DNA from: Struthidea cinerea
Lineage: Eukaryota > Chordata > Aves > Passeriformes > Corcoracidae
Length of the DNA stretch: 64,000 bases
Reading direction: 5' to 3'
Assembly (NCBI GenBank): GCA_013397865.1
Contig: VZTI01002048.1
Location: 62,001-126,000, forward strand
The first letter of the stretch is position 1. Each line of letters opens with the position of its first letter. This document shows, piece by piece, positions 1-12,185 of the stretch. Below the pieces are notes generated by a model. The model was not told the origin of the DNA and did no database searches. It saw nothing but the letters and a program-made list of their open reading frames with translations. A program made the position numbers and the translations under genes.

Positions 1-884
1 TTTGAGGAAAAGAATTTGAGACCTCTGAGCTTGGAAGTAGCCATAGCTCCAGGCAAAGTCACTAAAGACAGACACTTCAGTGTCTTTGTAGATGCGTAAA
101 ATCTGCCATTGAGGTCCCAGTGCAGCAAAACCTTCAGTATTGAAGTTTCAGCGTCCACAAGAACAAGTACCGTACCTGCAGGCATTAGATGCAGGGCGTA
201 AGTCAACACCAAAAGTGATGCAGCAATGCTGCTTGCACATGTTTGCAAGCTCTAACAATAGGTAGCTGGCTTCCTTTATCCAGGTAAATTCCCCTCACTC
301 CTGGCAAGGTGACTCACAGCTACGATACGCAGTTTTGAACAGGTTACTTAGAGTCCTTGTAATACGCTAAACAGAAGAGCTGCAAGGTATGCAATGACAA
401 GAAACAAACTCTAATTATACACTTGTGTGGCAGCCTTCAGACTAAATGTAGAGAATGTGGCAATCCAGTAACAGTTTTTTACAAGTACACATTTACATCT
501 ATTTTATTTTCTGGTGTGATTTTTTTCTACACTTCTAATGTGCTTTGACAGATATGTCTGTGCCTCATTCTTGCCACCATCCTATTATTAAGCATCAGGA
601 TGCTACTGAAATCTGATTTGACAGCAAGCAGATTCAGGGGCTATGTGATTGATGATATTGCAATGCAATAATCAACGTGTGTCAGCAACTTCTCACAACA
701 AAGTCTGCAAAATAGGAAGAAAATTAAAAAAGCGACAACTGCATACTCCAGATATCCGTGACAAGACTGTGATGAATATCCAAGAGAAACTATAGTCTGG
801 TGACTGGATTTTTGCAAGCATGCAATGGAACAAATAACTAGTGTCTCTTATGTCCCTTATCCTGCTTCTCTCTGAAAAAACCTT

Positions 885-965
885 CCCAACAACAACAACA
901 AAAAAACCAAAACAAACCACAAACCCAACCAAACAAAAAACCCAAACCAAAAAAAGAAACACAAA
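885..965. repeat. A/C-rich low-complexity tract
   Basis: The tract begins as AAC triplets and decays into mixed CAAA, CCAAA and ACCC units. It is purely A and C over most of its length. The open frames through it on the other strand are compositional artefacts. Confidence 0.8.
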
Positions 966-1289
966 CTAACCCAAGCTAACCAACAAAATACCTCCACCCT
1001 GAAAGAACTGGTCACACTCTGCACAATTTCTTTGATCTCAAAGTTATTTTAATCCTCTACCTTAGAAGCTGCATAGAACATTTATCTGGGAAGTGTCTCT
1101 TCCATTAACTAAGTTCTTTGATCTGGGTGACTGAAATACTTTATTGTTCATATTCACACTGTCGACTTAACAACTTCTCAAAATTTGCAAATAGACAGAA
1201 AACCCGTAAGTAGTTTCAGATTGTAATATTTGTAGCAAATGCATGCAGCTGAACAGCTCAGCAGCCCCACCTTAAATAACACCATTTAA

Positions 1290-1375
1290 AAGAGACAAAA
1301 ACACCCAAAAGGGTGTTTTCAAGAGGGGAAAAAAACCCCAAAAAACCAAAAAAACCCTGAAAAAAATCCAAAACC
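1290..1375. repeat. A/C-rich low-complexity tract
   Basis: An irregular A/C-rich stretch with AAAACCCC-like units. It includes a small hairpin in which AACACCC near 1308 can pair with GGGTGTT near 1311-1317. Confidence 0.65.
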
Positions 1376-2217
1376 AATAAACAGAAAGCTGTGTTCCCTT
1401 TTCTCTCAAGACTTTGACTAGATAATAACAGACAATTAAAAGCCAGAAGAGCATTTATGTCAGAAGGCAGCAGCAAAAAAACTGAAAGCTAAAAAAGAGT
1501 GGAATGAAGAAGTATGATTCACAATAGAAATCCTGCTCTGTCTTGGTGCAGTTATGCATTTCAGAGTCTGAAAAGATAAGGTAGCAATGCTCATGAAAGG
1601 CCATTCCCAGGGCTGTAGTAATGTAAGAAATTTCTTGGAACTTCAAGGTATTTACATTCATGCAGCTGGTAAGTCAGCTGGCTACTGCAGGAAATTGAAG
1701 AACTGGAGATTTAATTAAGTCAGATAAAGATGTTACCTACCTCTATTTTAGCTGAGATTAACAAAATAATAAAGAAAACATTGCAAGAATCTAAAGTTCC
1801 AGAAAGGAAACTGAGAGCCTTACAGACTACTTATTCTGGAAAGCTTTACCATGGATGAAGTCAGAGACACTATCCTGGAGAAAGTTTGTTTTCACCTAAC
1901 TCAGTGAGTTAACTTAAAACAGTGAAAAACAGTCATTACTGCAGAAGCTTGTAACATATGGATAGCATTTATAACTCATTGACATATATTCAGGAATATA
2001 AGGAACATATTGCACTGCAAAACTTCTAGAAGTCAGAAACAAACTTTTCCACTATAAACAAAATTCCTTTTTTTCCCCCATGATGAAGAGAGAAATAATC
2101 TCCTTGGGAATTCTGCCAAGGCCAAATATACTAAAGAACTACAGGCCACAGCACAAGCCAAGGTACTGACCTCTGCTTTTCTAAGCTGAGGGGTACAAGC
2201 TTCTATGCCTTACTTAT

Positions 2218-2221
<4 letters not shown>

Positions 2222-2263
<42 letters not shown>
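2222..2263. repeat. Poly(A) tract, 42 A
   Basis: An uninterrupted run of 42 A. It is the longest homopolymer in the window. On the transcribed strand it is poly(T). No retrocopy or pseudogene body could be recognised upstream of it. Confidence 0.95.
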
Positions 2264-2265
<2 letters not shown>

Positions 2266-2639
2266 TGGAAGTGAGGTCTCTAAACAATGAGAAGAGGTTA
2301 GCAAGCACAGTCTGACTTCAGCACTAAATGAGTGTCTTGCCCAAGTGTTTCCACTGTGGTGAAAGGCAGCAGCAGATTGGAGCAGAAGCTGCCCAAGTAG
2401 CTGAAAAAGCATCAGCTGAGGAAACAAGCTCTTCCCCAGCCCAGACTTCTGGAGAAAGCGGCATAGGAAGTCACAGGCAGAACTGCAAGTATTTGTCAAC
2501 CAAACAAGTGTAAGAATACATGACTGGAGAACTGTAAATGCAGCTGATGCCAGGATGATTTTTTGCCTTTTCCTTTAAACCCCTGTTATGCCTTTTTACA
2601 ACTTCTGTATTCTTAGTGCTTTAGCCTACATTCTTGGAC

Positions 2640-3003
2640 TTGTTTGTTAAGCCAGGAGACTAAACATTTTAGAGGTTTCGTAGTTAGGGAGCAATATGCC
2701 TCAGACTCCAAGGTCCTCTCCAGAACACATTTTGTAAACTAAGATAGAACCATCCAGGGGAAGGTTCCTTGGGGAGGGGGGCTCACTCAAGCCTCCCACT
2801 GGGGAATTTTTGATAGATATGCTAATTAGTAAGACCTATAATGTAATACCAGATCTTTTGGGGGGGTGCATTGCGTTGTGCATTGAGGTGCATTTGACCT
2901 GGACGTAGTGCACCTAAGGATCCTTAAAATAAATACCAAGGTAAAATCACTTTTTCCCTTCTAACCGTGTTTGACTCTTGATTTTAAGACCAGGAAAAGA
3001 CAT
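2640..3003 (+). mobile_element. Probable solo LTR remnant (endogenous retrovirus-like)
   Basis: The right part has the layout of an LTR 3' half. A G-rich stretch is followed by AAAATAAATACC (a polyadenylation-signal-like AATAAA near 2931), then a U5-like segment with CTCTTGATTTTAAGACC, ending near AAAAGACATCA. The left border is uncertain and may lie further left, near 2510. No target-site duplication was found. The family is assigned from general resemblance to avian LTRs only. Confidence 0.4.
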
Positions 3004-3253
3004 CACAGCACCTGTGGGCAGTTAAAGACAGACAGGTCCTGACTGCAAACATGCCCTCCACAGAGCAAAGTTGCTCTGTGTAAGTTACCTAAATCATGGA
3101 ATTAAATGAGAAATGACATGAAATGCCTCTGATGAACACAGGTCCTACCAGGCTTACCCTGTAACCAACTTCCTGACATATACTACTGAATCCTCTGAAC
3201 TTCCACAAAAAAAAAGAAACAATGTATGTGGAATATCTGAAGAAGGTGAGGAA

Positions 3254-3337
3254 CACAGAATCACAGAGTGGTTTAGGTTGGAAGGGATCACCAGTGGGGT
3301 CATCGGGACCAACCTCCCTGCTCAAGCAGAGTCTTCA
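3254..3337 (-). mobile_element. CR1 LINE 3'-end fragment
   Basis: The sequence CACAGAATCACAGAGTGG then TTTAGGTTGGAAGGGATC is the reverse complement of the conserved CR1 3' terminus. About 84 bp remain, 5'-truncated as is usual for CR1. Confidence 0.9.
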
Positions 3338-4933
3338 AGATTTAACAGAAAGTGCAAGGTTTCTAAGGAATTTGGCTTAAAAAAAGAGAGATATTGTTAA
3401 AAGTGAGGCATCAGGCAAATATATGCTACCAGTTAGCTCTGCATGGATAAACTGTGAGGTCAACATTTATTAATATTTTATTAAAATTATCATAAAAAGG
3501 AGGAGTAGGAGGATAGTATTTGGTAATGATACTAAGCTATTAGGGGCATATGCAATACAGGATCTTGAACCTGAAACAACTGAAGGTGTAATTATATGGA
3601 AAGGAAATAAATTGGCATAAGATACATCAACCGGCAGCTCAGGGACAGAACTTGGAGATGACAGTCACTGCGATCTGTCAGTGTGATGTGGCTGTGAATC
3701 CCAGGTCTTGTCAGAGGTGCTTCCACTAGACACACAGTAGAATTTGTGCCATAGTGAGAAGATTTTCCATGGCTTCCTCTGAAAGGTTGTGAATTTATAG
3801 TTGAAAAGGAACAGAGAAGAGTACGTGGGATGACCAGGGGGAATGGAAGTGTACCTACAGCTACTACTACTCTAGTCTAGCAACATAAACCAGCAGAAGT
3901 ATTCACTTCGGGCACTGAACATTTCTTCCTTTCTTATACTAATTGTCAAGAGAAATTTCAACTTCTATATTTTAAAGTTGTAAGCTGGGAAATTTAAACT
4001 AACCTGTATTTAAAACAAATATTATTTCCTTTCATTTCTGAAAAAATTATCTGGAATGCTAAGGCCACCCAGATACTGGAAATGTAACTGCCAGGAAAAG
4101 GGGTGGGGAAAAAAAAAATCTTACTAATCTCCTTGACTTTACCAGCAGTACTGTAAGCAACATCCAGAAATTTAAAACCCTAATCACTATATGTACTGCA
4201 GAAGCATGTGGATATCTGTGCTACATTACAGAAATTAATTTAAAAACATAATCACCATTTCTTTGAGGTGATCTGTCAAAAAAGTGATCAAATTCAGTAG
4301 CTAACAATTTTGTTGTGTAAATACGTACAGAAAAATTTGCATTTATACTCCACTTAGTTATCAAAATTGCTAGTAGACATAAATAATGCTGGTCACAGAC
4401 AATCAGTGTCAGAAAAACAAACCCCAAACCACTATCAGTAATATCTAAATGGACCATTGATGCACGTTCCTTCATTAAATATGTCCTCTCTTAAAAATGT
4501 CTTTTTTAAAAAATACTTAGCAAACAAATAGTGGTCTGCTTGGCAAAGCACTAGAAAGGTGCTTTGCTTTTTGGCTTTGTAGTCTAGACACATCGCATAA
4601 ACATTCAAAGCATTTGGAAACGTACTGAATTTCTCACAACAGTGTTTAAGCCCGGAGATGTATCTGTTGCTAAGAGCAAAGAATTTCTATCTATTTCTAG
4701 CAAGATGGTGTACTCTAAAGCTGGACCGAACAAGCTTTAAATAGTCAGCTCTGCAGTGGATAGAAATACCTTATGATTTCACAGGCAGGATAAAGGACTT
4801 TCAAAAACCGCATGGAATATGTTTTGTTTGTTCTTGGTGTTAGTCAGTTCTGAAATATATTCACTTACAGCAGGTCTGAATTACCAACATGAAGGGAAAA
4901 ACATACAATAAAAAGGTTGAAAGTTTTATTTAC

Positions 4934-5002
4934 CTTTTTATACGTTTTCTCTTCATTTGGCTTTTCAGCAGTAACATCTCCATTTTCAGTAACAGACGAC
5001 AT
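4934..5002 (-). CDS. PIP5K1B: PIP5K1B first coding exon (N-terminal 23 residues)
   Basis: On the minus strand the ATG lies at 5002-5000 and the reading frame gives MSSVTENGDVTAEKP followed by NEEKTYKK, 23 codons in phase 0. The acceptor sequence CTTCTGTTGTTAG directly abuts the ATG, so the exon begins at its own start codon. The donor after the final AAG codon is GTAAAT at 4933-4928. The MSS..ENG start and the NEEKTYKK end match what I recall of the PIP5K1B N-terminus. PIP5K1A has a longer, different N-terminus sharing only TYKK. The full protein is about 540 residues, and this exon holds only the variable tail before the kinase core. The next exon should start with a Thr/Ser-rich linker into the lipid-kinase domain and is outside the window. 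The family name is confident; the 1B paralogue is likely. Confidence 0.85.
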
Positions 5003-5406
5003 CTAACAACAGAAGCTTAAGTTATAAAGAAGGTATTTGCTTTACAAAAGCAATTGATCAGAAAAATAATAGAATTTTTTATCCATATTTGCTAAATTCA
5101 AACTTTTCAGAGGACAGGAAGCTACCAAGATCAGTGACATACCTAGGATATTCCCGTAAGTATTTTCCACACAGACTAAAAGGACAGCACTGGCCCAGGA
5201 ATATGTCCAGCATATGACTGAGTCTACGTGATTCTGCTTCTTTTCCCCACACCAGTATGCAGTGAAATCTTGCTCCTCAGCCTGCTGCATGAGATGCTCT
5301 TGAAAGGACAAAACTACGAAGCTTGTGAGCCAGATAGTGGCATCTCTCAGAAGTCTAAGGTCCTTGGTTGCAGTGATATGCTATATCTCCTTAAAGTAGC
5401 AAGGAG

Positions 5407-5545
5407 ATCACAGAATCATAGAATATTCTGAGTTGGAAGGGACCCACAAAGATCACTGAGTCCAACTCTTTAAGTGAATGAATCCATATGGGGATCGAAG
5501 CCACAGCCTTGGCATTGATAGCACCATGCTATCAAACTATTTGAC
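5407..5545 (-). mobile_element. tRNA-Ile-headed, CR1-tailed SINE (TguSINE1-like)
   Basis: The left part (5407-5470) is a CR1-type 3' tail, with CAGAATCATAGAATATTC and TGAGTTGGAAGGGACCC. The right part (about 5474-5545) aligns to the reverse complement of a tRNA-Ile(AAT) gene: TATGGGGATCGAAGCCAC, then CCTTGGCATTGATAGCACCA. Read on the minus strand it is therefore a tRNA head followed by a CR1 tail. The match to tRNA-Ile is roughly 70%, and the A and B box regions are degraded. Such tRNA-Ile/CR1 composites are known from passerine birds, which is the main taxonomic clue here. It lies about 400 bp upstream of the first coding exon, in the same orientation as the gene. Confidence 0.8.
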
Positions 5546-6496
5546 ATTGCATCTTATCACATGCAATGTGTAAAGCCACTCTAGACAAAGAATAAACCAC
5601 TAAGCTAGAGATCACCTTGGTCAGACACTCTGAGTGCATCTGCCAAAGTAAATAAAACAAAAAGCTACGATGGCGTGGTTCAGAATCATTCTAGATTTTA
5701 CCAACATTTTCACAATGGAATTATACTTACCCTTACAGACAGCAGGAGAGGTCATCTGGAGCTGAGAGTGAAGATCAAGGCATTCATTGGTGGTGTTAAT
5801 GTTTTCACGACCTATTATAAGAAAAATCTGTCATCACCATGCCTTAACAAATTTACATCTCGCAGAATAGCTGCAGATTTCCTTTTACTACTATTCTTCA
5901 GCCCAAGCAAGCATTCAGCTACAAGTGAGACTTTTCAAGAATCATGTCAAATAACTTGTTTACTACACTTAGAACTTACTATACTTAGAACAGACTATAA
6001 CTTGTTTAATATACTTAGAAACTGCAGTATTACACTGGAGGGAACCAGGGCAGAGTAATTTCCTTTTGCCTTAGATATTTCACCCCTGTGGTATAAGCAA
6101 CTCTACAACAAAACATTTATGTAGAGCAGTACACATACATGCTCTGGAGTGTTATGTGATTACAGGTGTTATTAATCTTACAACCTTCTAATCTCCAATC
6201 ACTTATAAGAAATAGCTGTGATGGTTTGGAGGTCAGCACATGGAAAAGCCACAAATAACAAATAAAAAAAATTTCATGATACCTCAAATGAGAAAAAAAA
6301 TCTCATTTTGACTTTAAGCAGTGCAAATAGCATCTTGTACATAACTGAAAATTGGTTTAAAAAAAGTGTTCTCAGGCCTCATTCACTGAATTTAATTTTC
6401 TGTTAATCTGAAGAGTATACTTCACACCACCAAGAAACCTTTTAGTAAAAGGCTTCTAAGTCAGTACTTTCCTTTTTTCAGAGAAGCACCTGAGCC

Positions 6497-6514
6497 AAAA
6501 AAAAAAAAAAAAAA
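6497..6514. repeat. Poly(A) tract, 18 A
   Basis: A simple 18-base A homopolymer in intron 1. No retroposed body was recognised next to it. Confidence 0.9.
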
Positions 6515-7018
6515 GGCAGGGGGGACACAACAAATAGAAACTTGGCTTTTCTGAGAACAAAACAATGCCTCCTTAGAAAAACACACTTCTTACTTTACAT
6601 ACCAGTATTTTCCTACTGCAGCTAACTGCATCCTTCATTGTAGCCTCCATGAAACTAATGTGTTTCATCAGTAATTCCTTCACTTGGATGTGCATTAGCA
6701 GTATCCTATACATTGAACTCCTACTTAAAGGCAACTATTTCATTTTGATGGCTTTTAAAATTGTGTGTAGTTCATCTCACTCACCGATATTCACACATTT
6801 AATATTAATACTGATCCATGATTGCAACTCTATCAGCACACAAACAAAGGCATCAAAAACCTACTAAAACAGCTTTTGTAGGAAAAGAAATGTCATTTTA
6901 ATCACTAGTAGAAGACTTTTAAAATAAGCAATCCCCAGGTTAAAACATCAATCCCCACCCAAGTTGTTGTTTTCCACACACCTCCCAAGACTATTGATAC
7001 AATATGATGTATTGTGTG

Positions 7019-7046
7019 TACATATATATATGTGTATATATATATG
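7019..7046. repeat. Interrupted (TA)n microsatellite
   Basis: ACATATATATATGTGTATAT followed by ATATATG. The tract is self-complementary and could form a short cruciform. Confidence 0.85.
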
Positions 7047-7831
7047 AACACACCAAACTTCCTGGAATATGAGCACACATACTCAGCAAAAGCCAAACAT
7101 GAATGCAACATGGGAGCTTTCTTTCAGTAACTTAGCTGAAGAAAGCAGTCATGCTAGAAATGGGAGAAAAGCCTATTTTTTTCTCAGCATAGACAGACAA
7201 ATTAGTCAAGAACATTTCATTCATGTGAAAATGTAATGCTGACAACAATAGGAAAACAGACAATGAGAGGCCAAGTGTAGTAACTACCACGTATAAAAAC
7301 TCATACACCATAAAGAAGGTAAATTTTTCCTGTGTGTGTCAGTTTATTCCCTAAAGGCATCTAGAAGAGAATTATTTTGGTTCTAATCTTCTGAGAAACA
7401 GAACACACAGCTCTATCTTAACTGTGGTTGTGTTAAACAACTTTCAAAATCTTTGCTGTGACAACCACCTCTTGTTCCATGCTAACAATGTTTTGCAAAG
7501 CAAGTATTACTTTGTGTACTTTCTCCCTGCCCTAGAGCTACCGAAGCCATGCATGGTGCCTCCTCACATGCTTTATAATGTGCACAGCAACAGCTACTGT
7601 CTCAGTTCTGATGAGGTTTAACAGTTCAAAGACAGGTCGCAACTTAGAGTCTCGGACTCACTTCCAGGCTAAGCTACAACTATGTATTTTTTTGTTACCA
7701 TAGCAGGAAACTACTGCAACTAAAGCATTGAGTCTCTGTATGTACCTGACAAAGGAAAAGCTCACAATAAAGTAAGACACAGAGTAGGGGTGGGTAGAAG
7801 AGGAAAACATTTAGCTTCAAAAATATTGTCG

Positions 7832-8420
7832 TGTGCTGACTTTGGCTGGGATAAACTTAATTTTCTTCACAGTAGCTAGTATGGGGCTATGTTTTGGATT
7901 TGTGCAGGAAGCAGTGCTGCTAATTCAGGGATGTTTTCTACTCTTGCGCAGGCCTTACACAGCATCAGGTGTAAGCCCTTTTCTGCTCCTTGCTGCACTC
8001 TGCCAGGGAGTGGGCTGGGAATGCAGAAGGAGCTGGGAGGGGACACAGCCAGGACAGATTAATTCAGCTGACCAAAGGGATATCCCAGACCATATGGCAT
8101 CATGCTCAGCATATAGAACTAGGGGAAGAAGGAAGGGAGGATGGTCAAAGTGACTGTTTTCCTTCCCAAGTCACCACTGGGTGTGATAGGACCCTGCTTT
8201 CCTGGGAATGGCTGAACATCTTCCTGCCTGTGGGAAATGGTGAATGAATTCCTTGTTTTGCTTTGCTTGCATGCACAGCTTTTGACATGCCTAAGTAACA
8301 GCCTTTATCCCAACCCCTGAGTTTTCTCACTTTTACCCTATTGATTCTAACCCCCATTCCATCAGGGGGGTAGCGAGTGAGCCAGTGCGGGGGGCTCAGT
8401 GGCTGGCTGGGCTTAAACCA
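7832..8420 (+). mobile_element. Solo LTR, avian ERVL-like, forward
   Basis: The segment starts TGTGCTGACTTTGGCTGGG and ends near GGGCTTAAACCA, matching the start and end of the abundant avian ERVL-like LTR. In between are the usual landmarks: a segment resembling GGATTTGTGCAGGAAGCAG, a TATA-like GCATATAGAAC near 8108, and GAATTCCTTGTTTTGCTTTG leading into the U5-like part with GAGTTTTCTCACTTTTACCC. It is about 590 bp long. No internal retroviral genes flank it, so it is a solo LTR. No clear 5-bp target duplication remains, consistent with age. It is antisense to PIP5K1B. Confidence 0.85.
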
Positions 8421-11400
8421 TGGGAGAGATCTCCTCTTTAGCTTCTTAGGTGCTATCCTACCTGACAATAAAAAAAGAGAAACATTCAAGTGCAGTAGGA
8501 ATTTGAAGAGTATTTTTCCCAAATGCTCTAGAAGAGTCAACATTTTGGTCACAAATCTTGTGTGCAGCAAAAACTACTGTGACATGTACAGTTCTCGAAA
8601 CACAAGTTTACAGACTTCAGTTCCAGCATTCTGCTCTGAACACCTCCTAGTCCTAAATGCACACTTCAAAAAAAGCACATCAATTAAATGTTTGCTTCAG
8701 ACAAAAAAAAAAATAAAATTGCGTTTTGCAGTTCAGTTTCCCACACTAGAATCGTAGAACTGTGCTCCTTAACTAACACAAACTGCAATCTCCACCACTC
8801 TGGGGGAAGAGTGCCATATGAATTTTCCCCTAGAGCTACAGGGACACCTTTTTAATTTCTCTGATCAGCCAGAAGCCCACGATGCCAACACCACCCTGCC
8901 TACTGCATAACCAGAATTTTGAGAACTGAGATGACAGACAGCAAATGCAAGCTTCCTACCCAGCTTTGAGTTCTTGTTCTTGAATTTTTAATTCCATGTT
9001 CCTTATATAGCCAAAATTTATCTTTTACTAACAGCATAAGGTATTCATTTTGCCAGATTATAAATAACCATCAGTTTTTACACAACCTCGGCTGCTGAGG
9101 CCCAGCTCACATCAACAGGTACTGGTACTTACACCTGAATGGCCTCTCAGCTCAATTTCAAGTCAGCTTTAGAATTCGTAACAACTTCAGTGAAAGCCAA
9201 CATCCATGAAAAATGCTACCACTAGGTTCCTACAGGCCTGTGCATTAGTTCATTCAAGCAAAAATCAGTTCTGCCTTCTTTCCATTACCATGAAAATAAT
9301 TTTTTTGAAGAATGCATTTCTTTGCAGATTTAGATCATTTTCTTAAACAAATACTTTTTTCAAAGCACTAATAGAGCATGCTGTTGAGGAATCACATTCC
9401 AAATAAAAGCCATGTCGCTTTTCCCCACACGTGCTGCCTGGTTCTGATTGACAGCTAAAATTGAAATACTGCTTCTAGCTTTTAAAACAGATATATTCCT
9501 GGGTGTACTGCTGTCAGGCTTCTGCAGTGAAGTTAGTACAATCGAAAAGTGAAACCTCACTCAAAAGAAAACATATTCATCACTTCTCACAGGTGTTACC
9601 TATAACTTTAAATATGAGGGGTAAAAGACAAAACAATACTAGAAATTAAGGTATACAAGAAACAATTATGCATGTGTAAGATTAATAATAGAAAAATAAA
9701 ATAGACTGTATAGTGCAGATATTTCAGTCTGAAACACACACATTTTCAGGAAACACTTCAAGGGTTTTTTTTTGGCAAGTGAATGCACTGGGATGGAATA
9801 CACAACTTTGGAATTAATCCAGAAACTTGGTTCTCATAGTTCTGTGCATTTCAGATTACCTATTTATTTAGCTGTTTTCTAATCCTTGAACTGTTCTCTT
9901 CCACCAGGAGGACCACAAAACCCCTAGAAGGTGGCAGGTGACTTCTCAGAAAAGCACAGAGTCTTCTATTAAGTTCATACCAATGATACTAACTCATCAC
10001 CAGACAAAAAAAGATTATCAGAACAGTAATTTTACCTGTCTTAAGTAACTGGGAGTTTACAAACCAAGACTGTATTCTTTCTTGATCATGGCAGTTTGTC
10101 AGCACAACATGTAAGGATGTTGACAAGAATTCCTACTCCTACAAAAAGTGTTTATAATGAATTCCATTAAAAAGAGTCATCAGGTTAAATTCCTTGGTAG
10201 CCCCTGTCTCCCCTCTGTTGCTACATTAAAGCAGCATCTTCTAATACAACTAAGAAAACCACAGTCATTTTATTGCTGCAAAATTCACTTTTACTGGTGA
10301 GATCTGTCCACACATTTTCCATATGGAAGTTGAGAGAGTAGCTTTTAAAGTCAGTTCTTCAACTCACTAAAAGGACTTGCAGGTCTATAAGGCAGCATTC
10401 TTCCACCAAACCACATTGGGGATAGTCATTGTCAGACACTGCCAGATTTCGACTCCAGTGTGAAACTAGACATCTTTGTTACACAAAATTTTGCCAGAAG
10501 GGGCAAAACTTCTACGCCAAAAGTGCTCTACAGTGGAAGAAATCCACGAACATATCTTCCATTAATGAAAAGCTACTCTTTTCATACTTATTCTCTTGTG
10601 TTTTCCCCCCAGGCTCAAGTACCCAAAAACCATTCATGGTATTCTTGGAGCTACCTGAAAGCAGCTCCAAGATCAAAAGGCACTATTAAAGTTAACTCCC
10701 CAACTTCTTTGAAATTATAAAGACTTGAGATCGTGCCTTCTTAGGCACTGAACAAACTTCTCTTGCAGATGATGCATTTATAAAGTCTCCCTCCTGTCTG
10801 GATTCTCTGCCAACTAATACAATATGCACATCAGCACTGGATTTACAAACTAGATTATCTTGTTTATTATTCCATGAAACTTGCTGGTACTCTGGAGCAC
10901 TGTCAAATATAATTGACAAATTTAGGTCAACCAAAACTCTCAATAGTTTTTCCCTACTCTCTTCAATAGAACCTGAACAGTAGGATTATTTATTAGATTA
11001 TTTGTAAACGAAGGGGTTTGGGACACAAAAAACATCCTCTGACACACATACAAATTGCCTACACACATCTCGTTTCCACACAAAAATCGAACTAAAAATT
11101 TCAACATACTATCAGCACTGTTTTCAGAAAGCTCAGGAGGCAGATCACTTGTTAGCTTCAGGTGAATAGTGAGACATATATTGATTTTATTACATTTTAG
11201 CTTCTTAAAAGAGCTTTTCTCCATGCTTTAAAACAATGCTGACTATAATTTTCATGGTTTAATTGCCTTCATTCTGTGTTTACCAGACAATGAAGAGTGG
11301 TGTTTAGGAACCTGAAAGCATTGCTAGGCAGAGTGCCAATAAGCAGATCTAAAGAAGTGAAAGGAAGCATAATTTAGTGCACAGAGTGGTAAAAGGAACA

Positions 11401-11880
11401 ACACATCAAAGATCCTACAGCTTTCTCAACAGTCATCACAAGTTAACTCCCTCTCCAAAAACATTATGTCTTTTAATGTCAGAGAGGATTTTTTATACAC
11501 GAGTGCTTGGGCAATTACACAGCCCTCAAAAAATTGAGGTAATGCATGTCACCACTCAGTTACAAGAAAATATACATATACAATTCAGGTCTCTATTTTT
11601 CTTTTTTCACTCCTCGTTTAATTTTTTTTTTTAAATAATAATTTCCCGAACACTTGTTTGTGGAATAGATTTGCCTTGTACCAGAAGGACATGTAGACAT
11701 CTAAGATCAAACCTGTGTGCCCCCACACCTGAGACATCTGAGGAGTAAAAGATAATACACATTTTTAAATCAATATATCCTGAGAATGAAGTAAATGTTT
11801 ACATGTTGCAATGGACTCAACAATCATTAAAAAGTCATGAAAGTTTCAAATCTGAAAAAATTTGGATTTTCAACCTGAGA
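8421..11880. other. PIP5K1B: Intron 1 sequence without recognised features
   Basis: AT-rich intronic DNA. Only short homopolymers (around 8702, 9762 and 11622) and small chance reading frames were seen. No exon with paired splice sites and recognisable protein similarity was found. Confidence 0.6.
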
Positions 11881-12041
11881 GCATTTAATCCACCCAATCC
11901 CTGTAATGCCTGTCAGCCTATTAAACCTCTACTGTCAATTGCTGTGGCTTCCACTCTTTGTGGAAGTACTGAAGGATCTCTTATGTCTTTCCAGGAATCA
12001 CTGTAAAAGTAGAGCAAACTTTTTACTGCATCATAAATACC
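11881..12041. repeat. Diverged duplicated segment, copy A
   Basis: It aligns without gaps to 13637-13797 at a constant offset of 1756 bp. Shared blocks include ACCTCTACTGTCAATT, GTCTTTCCA and AGAGCAAACTTT. Identity looks like roughly 70% by eye, with many transitions. It does not match CR1, the LTRs or the SINE seen elsewhere in the window. It may be an unclassified interspersed repeat or an old local duplication. Confidence 0.7.
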
Positions 12042-12090
12042 ATTAATTTATGGAAAAAAAAAAAAGTAGTTTTAAAAAAAAGCAAAAGAG

Positions 12091-12185
12091 TAATTTAAAA
12101 AACAATCTGTCTTTTCTGTCTCTCTGGCAGAAAAAGTAATTAAAAAAAAAAAATCTGTCTTTTCTGTCTACCTGGCAGAAAAAAG
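12091..12185. repeat. Two-copy tandem duplication, about 46-49 bp unit
   Basis: Unit 1 is 12091-12136 and unit 2 is 12137-12185. Each has TAATT, an A-rich run, AATCTGTCTTTTCTGTC and CTGGCAGAAAAA. The differences are one or two substitutions plus A-tract length. This looks like a relatively recent slippage or duplication event. Confidence 0.85.

Larger units (their letters stand above)
1..4933 (-). other. PIP5K1B: PIP5K1B intron 2 (partial)
   Basis: This is intronic sequence between the first coding exon and the next exon, which lies beyond the left edge. No further kinase exon could be found here on the minus strand. It holds A/C-rich simple repeats (about 890-975 and 1290-1375), a 42-base A tract, an LTR-like segment ending near 3003, and a short CR1 fragment. 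The remainder (1-880, 1380-2220, 3340-4930) shows no recognisable feature. Confidence 0.7.

Noticed and set aside
1..4933. Next PIP5K1B exon (start of the kinase core)
   Set aside because: No minus-strand frame here gives the conserved PIP kinase text, so the exon must lie left of the window.
5470..5545. Functional tRNA-Ile gene
   Set aside because: The tRNA-like part is fused to a CR1 tail and has mismatches throughout the stems and promoter boxes. It is a SINE head, not a tRNA gene.
8145..8570. 141-codon minus-strand frame
   Set aside because: It mostly overlaps the forward ERVL-like LTR, so it is a chance frame in repeat sequence.
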